Source of the DNA: JANMDR01 sp031376425 | GTDB taxonomy: Bacteria; Pseudomonadota; Gammaproteobacteria; Burkholderiales; Usitatibacteraceae | Assembly: GCA_031376425.1 (NCBI GenBank) | Contig: JANMDR010000207.1 | Span: 1 to 15,850 of the forward strand | DNA: 15,850 bases | Reading direction: 5' to 3' | In this document: positions 14,306 through 15,850 of the stretch, piece after piece | Position numbering within the stretch: the stretch's first letter is position 1 | How the letters are laid out: every line of letters begins with the position of its first letter | Notes under the pieces: model-generated | Database searches by the model: none | Told to the model about the DNA's origin: nothing | The model's input: the letters and a program-made list of their open reading frames with translations, nothing else | Program-made: the position numbers and the translations under genes

Positions 14306-14572
14306 GGGGCGTTAAATACGGAGATTGTTTAGAAATAAGTAGTAATGATACCTTGCAACACCATTGCGCAGCCAATTCATTAATTGGGTTGTAGACGCCT
14401 ACACCTAGGGTGTTTCCAAGGTAAATAGCGCAGTATTTATGCTGAATTTATGGTGTTGCTTGCTAATTTTTGCAGTTAAATTACGTTGCGCCACAAAACG
14501 GGTGGCACTTTGCGGTGCAAAACAGGCTAGAATTTAATATTGCACCGCACAATAACCTAATTTAAAACCACT
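14306..14572. promoter_or_regulatory. Divergent control region, Mth938-like/LysR operon versus alaC
   Basis: 267 bp without a gene, rich in palindromes. CCAATT-CATT-AATTGG lies at 14372-14387, GTAG-ACGC-CTAC at about 14391-14402, and ACACC-TAG-GGTGT at about 14400-14412. The alaC promoter with its operator-like repeats is at 14510-14550. The minus-strand promoter is unclear. The LysR protein encoded by the neighbouring operon is a natural candidate to bind here. Confidence 0.5.
14510..14550 (+). promoter_or_regulatory. alaC promoter flanked by a paired palindromic operator
   Basis: A -35 TTGCGG (14510-14515) and -10 TTTAAT (14533-14538), spaced 17 bp, give a plausible sigma-70 promoter with transcription starting near 14545. 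TGCGGTGCAA (14511-14520) and TTGCACCGCA (14540-14549) are perfect inverted copies. Each is itself part of a palindrome of the form TTGC-N3-GCA(A/C), with centres 30 bp apart. One overlaps the -35, the other the predicted start point, which is the layout expected for repression. The regulator is unknown. The resulting leader would be about 27 nt and has no Shine-Dalgarno. Confidence 0.6.
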
Positions 14573-15760
14573 ATGAGCCACGAATTCCCGCGTATTTCCC
14601 GTTTGCCGCCTTATGTCTTCAACATCACGTCCGAGCTAAAAATGGCCGCACGACGGCGCGGCGAAGATATTATTGATATGTCGATGGGCAACCCCGATGG
14701 TGCCACGCCCCAGCATATTGTGGATAAATTAGTGGAAGCTTCAAAGCGTCCCGATACGCACGGATATTCGGTTTCCAAAGGTATTCCGCGCTTGCGCAAG
14801 GCTATTTGTGATTGGTATAAGCGCCGCTATGACGTGGTGTTTGACCCTGATTCAGAAGCCATCGCCACGATTGGTTCTAAAGAAGGGCTGGCGCACCTAA
14901 TGTTGGCTACCCTGGATCGGGGTGACACGGTTTTGGTGCCAAACCCAAGCTACCCAATTCATATTTATGGTGCAGTAATTGCCGGGGCGCAAATTAAGCA
15001 TGTGCGCATGACCGAGGGCGTTGATTTTTTTGCGGAAGCCGAACGGGCGATCAAAGAAAGTTACCCTAAGCCAAAAATGATGATTGTAGGTTTCCCATCT
15101 AACCCGACGGCGATGTGTGTAGAACTAGATTTTTTTGAGCGCATCGTTGCCCTAGCCAAAGCTAATAATGTGCTGGTGGTGCATGATTTAGCCTATGCCG
15201 ACATAACCTACGATGGCTGGAAACCCCCATCGATCATGCAAGTACCCGGTGCACGTGACGTGGCCGTTGAATTTTTTACTATGAGTAAAAGCTACAATAT
15301 GGCGGGCTGGCGAGTTGGCTTTATGGTGGGCAATAAAGAATTAGTTTCAGCGTTGGCACGCATTAAAGGCTATCACGACTATGGCACCTTCACGCCAATT
15401 CAAGTGGCCGCCATCGCCGCTCTTGAGGGGCCACAAGAGTGCGTGACTGAAATTGTCGCTGAGTACCAATTGCGCCGTGATGTGCTTCATAAAGGGTTGG
15501 CAGAAATTGGTTGGGTGACCACAAAACCAAAGGCTTCTATGTATATTTGGGCGAAGTTACCTGAGTTTTACACGAAGTTAGGCTCATTAGAATTTGCGAA
15601 GAAGCTCCTATCCGAAGCTAAGGTGAGCGTATCCCCGGGTATCGGTTTTGGCGATTATGGCGATGATCATGTGCGTTTTGCGCTAATAGAAAACGCCGAC
15701 CGCACCCGACAAGCCGTGCGCGGTATCCGCGATATGTTTAAGAAAGATGGGTTGTTGTAG
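14573..15760 (+). CDS. alaC: Alanine aminotransferase AlaC (class I/II PLP aminotransferase)
   Basis: Interconverts pyruvate plus glutamate with alanine plus 2-oxoglutarate, the main alanine-forming step in E. coli together with AvtA and AlaA. The 395 residues follow E. coli AlaC almost block by block: RLPPYVFNITSELKMAARRRGE (10-31), IGSKEGLAHLMLATLDRGDTVLVPNPSYPIH (100-130), GFPSNPTAMC (173-182, Asn177), VVHDLAYADI (202-211, Asp205 and Tyr208), FFTMSKSYNMAGWRVGFM (234-251, Lys239 as the PLP lysine) and SPGIGFGDYGDDHVRFALIEN near the C-terminus with the substrate-carboxylate arginine. E. coli AlaC has 412 residues and a longer C-terminal tail. The ATG at 14573 lacks a Shine-Dalgarno. KynU also releases alanine, so two alanine-related enzymes lie in this window. 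Confidence 0.95.
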   Translation: MSHEFPRISRLPPYVFNITSELKMAARRRGEDIIDMSMGNPDGATPQHIVDKLVEASKRPDTHGYSVSKGIPRLRKAICDWYKRRYDVVFDPDSEAIATIGSKEGLAHLMLATLDRGDTVLVPNPSYPIHIYGAVIAGAQIKHVRMTEGVDFFAEAERAIKESYPKPKMMIVGFPSNPTAMCVELDFFERIVALAKANNVLVVHDLAYADITYDGWKPPSIMQVPGARDVAVEFFTMSKSYNMAGWRVGFMVGNKELVSALARIKGYHDYGTFTPIQVAAIAALEGPQECVTEIVAEYQLRRDVLHKGLAEIGWVTTKPKASMYIWAKLPEFYTKLGSLEFAKKLLSEAKVSVSPGIGFGDYGDDHVRFALIENADRTRQAVRGIRDMFKKDGLL

Positions 15761-15829
15761 GTTCCTAGGCGTGCATGGTCTGTAGAGTGGAAGACTTTCA
15801 ATTACGGTAGTGCGATCTATTTTTGCTCC

Positions 15830-15850
15830 CCTCTCCCCTCGCGGGAGAGG
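15830..15850. repeat. Start of a GC-rich dispersed hairpin repeat (cut by the window edge)
   Basis: CCTCTCCC (15830-15837) and GGGAGAGG (15843-15850) form a perfect 8-bp stem with a CTCGC loop, 69 bp after the alaC stop. The CTCCCCTCTCCC...GCGGGAGAGG string is familiar from intergenic regions of many Proteobacteria (from memory) and usually continues with further G-rich sequence. It might also act as a transcription-attenuating hairpin after alaC. The right boundary is not visible. Confidence 0.6.

Noticed and set aside
14503..14519. Sigma-54-like promoter (TGGCAC ... GTGC) upstream of alaC
   Set aside because: The spacing between the -24 and -12 elements is one base too long and the -12 element lacks TTGC in register; sigma-54 spacing is strict. 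The sigma-70 pair at 14510/14533 fits better.

Overview
The window is an ordinary-looking stretch of proteobacterial chromosome: dense, mixed-strand housekeeping and catabolic genes with roughly balanced base composition. There are no transposases, integrases, tRNA or rRNA genes, or CRISPR arrays. The DnaE sequence (SMPDFDIDFCQEGRERV, KFDLLGLTTLTIL) and the AlaC/Mth938-like pairing look most like a Beta- or Gammaproteobacterium, and I lean towards Beta from remembered family sequences. This placement is an inference.

Region 1 (1-4775, all minus strand). Reading 5' to 3' on the minus strand, it holds kynB (TTG start), kynU and nadA, packed as an operon (4-nt overlap, then a 28-nt gap). A compact Phd/YefM-RelE/ParE toxin-antitoxin pair follows, with its own palindromic TGTACA-type operator only 8 bp after the nadA stop. 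After a 320-bp gap comes the 5' part of a Rieske oxygenase alpha-subunit gene that runs off the window. KynB and KynU degrade N-formylkynurenine to anthranilate and alanine. NadA belongs to the aspartate route to NAD, so its position after kynU is notable. No kynA or kynR is present here.

Region 2 (4776-8966). A 138-bp divergent spacer leads to dnaE, the replicative polymerase alpha subunit, preceded by a 19-codon mini-ORF that has the better ribosome-binding site. Downstream of dnaE is a 474-bp gene-free stretch. It contains a run of five inverted repeats (8509-8782) that looks like a dispersed, structured intergenic repeat. It ends with a clear rho-independent terminator serving the minus-strand genes to its right.

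Region 3 (8967-10982, minus strand). A four-helix holin-superfamily-IV-like membrane protein, an AlkB-type non-haem di-iron alkane hydroxylase with all its histidine boxes, and a GNAT acetyltransferase follow one another and end at that terminator.

Region 4 (11088-15850). On the plus strand are panB (pantothenate synthesis) and an EamA/DMT permease, with a possible pseudoknot-forming leader between them. They converge on a minus-strand pair: an Mth938-like small protein followed 7 nt later by a HypT-like LysR regulator. This pair diverges from alaC (alanine aminotransferase) across a 267-bp control region. There, two related palindromes, which together form a perfect 10-bp inverted repeat, overlap the -35 hexamer and the predicted transcription start of the alaC promoter. 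The window closes with the GC-rich hairpin of a common dispersed repeat.

I found no convincing new multi-gene system. The most interesting signals are non-coding: the multi-hairpin element after dnaE, the alaC operator pair, the panB-eamA leader, and the mini-ORF ahead of dnaE.
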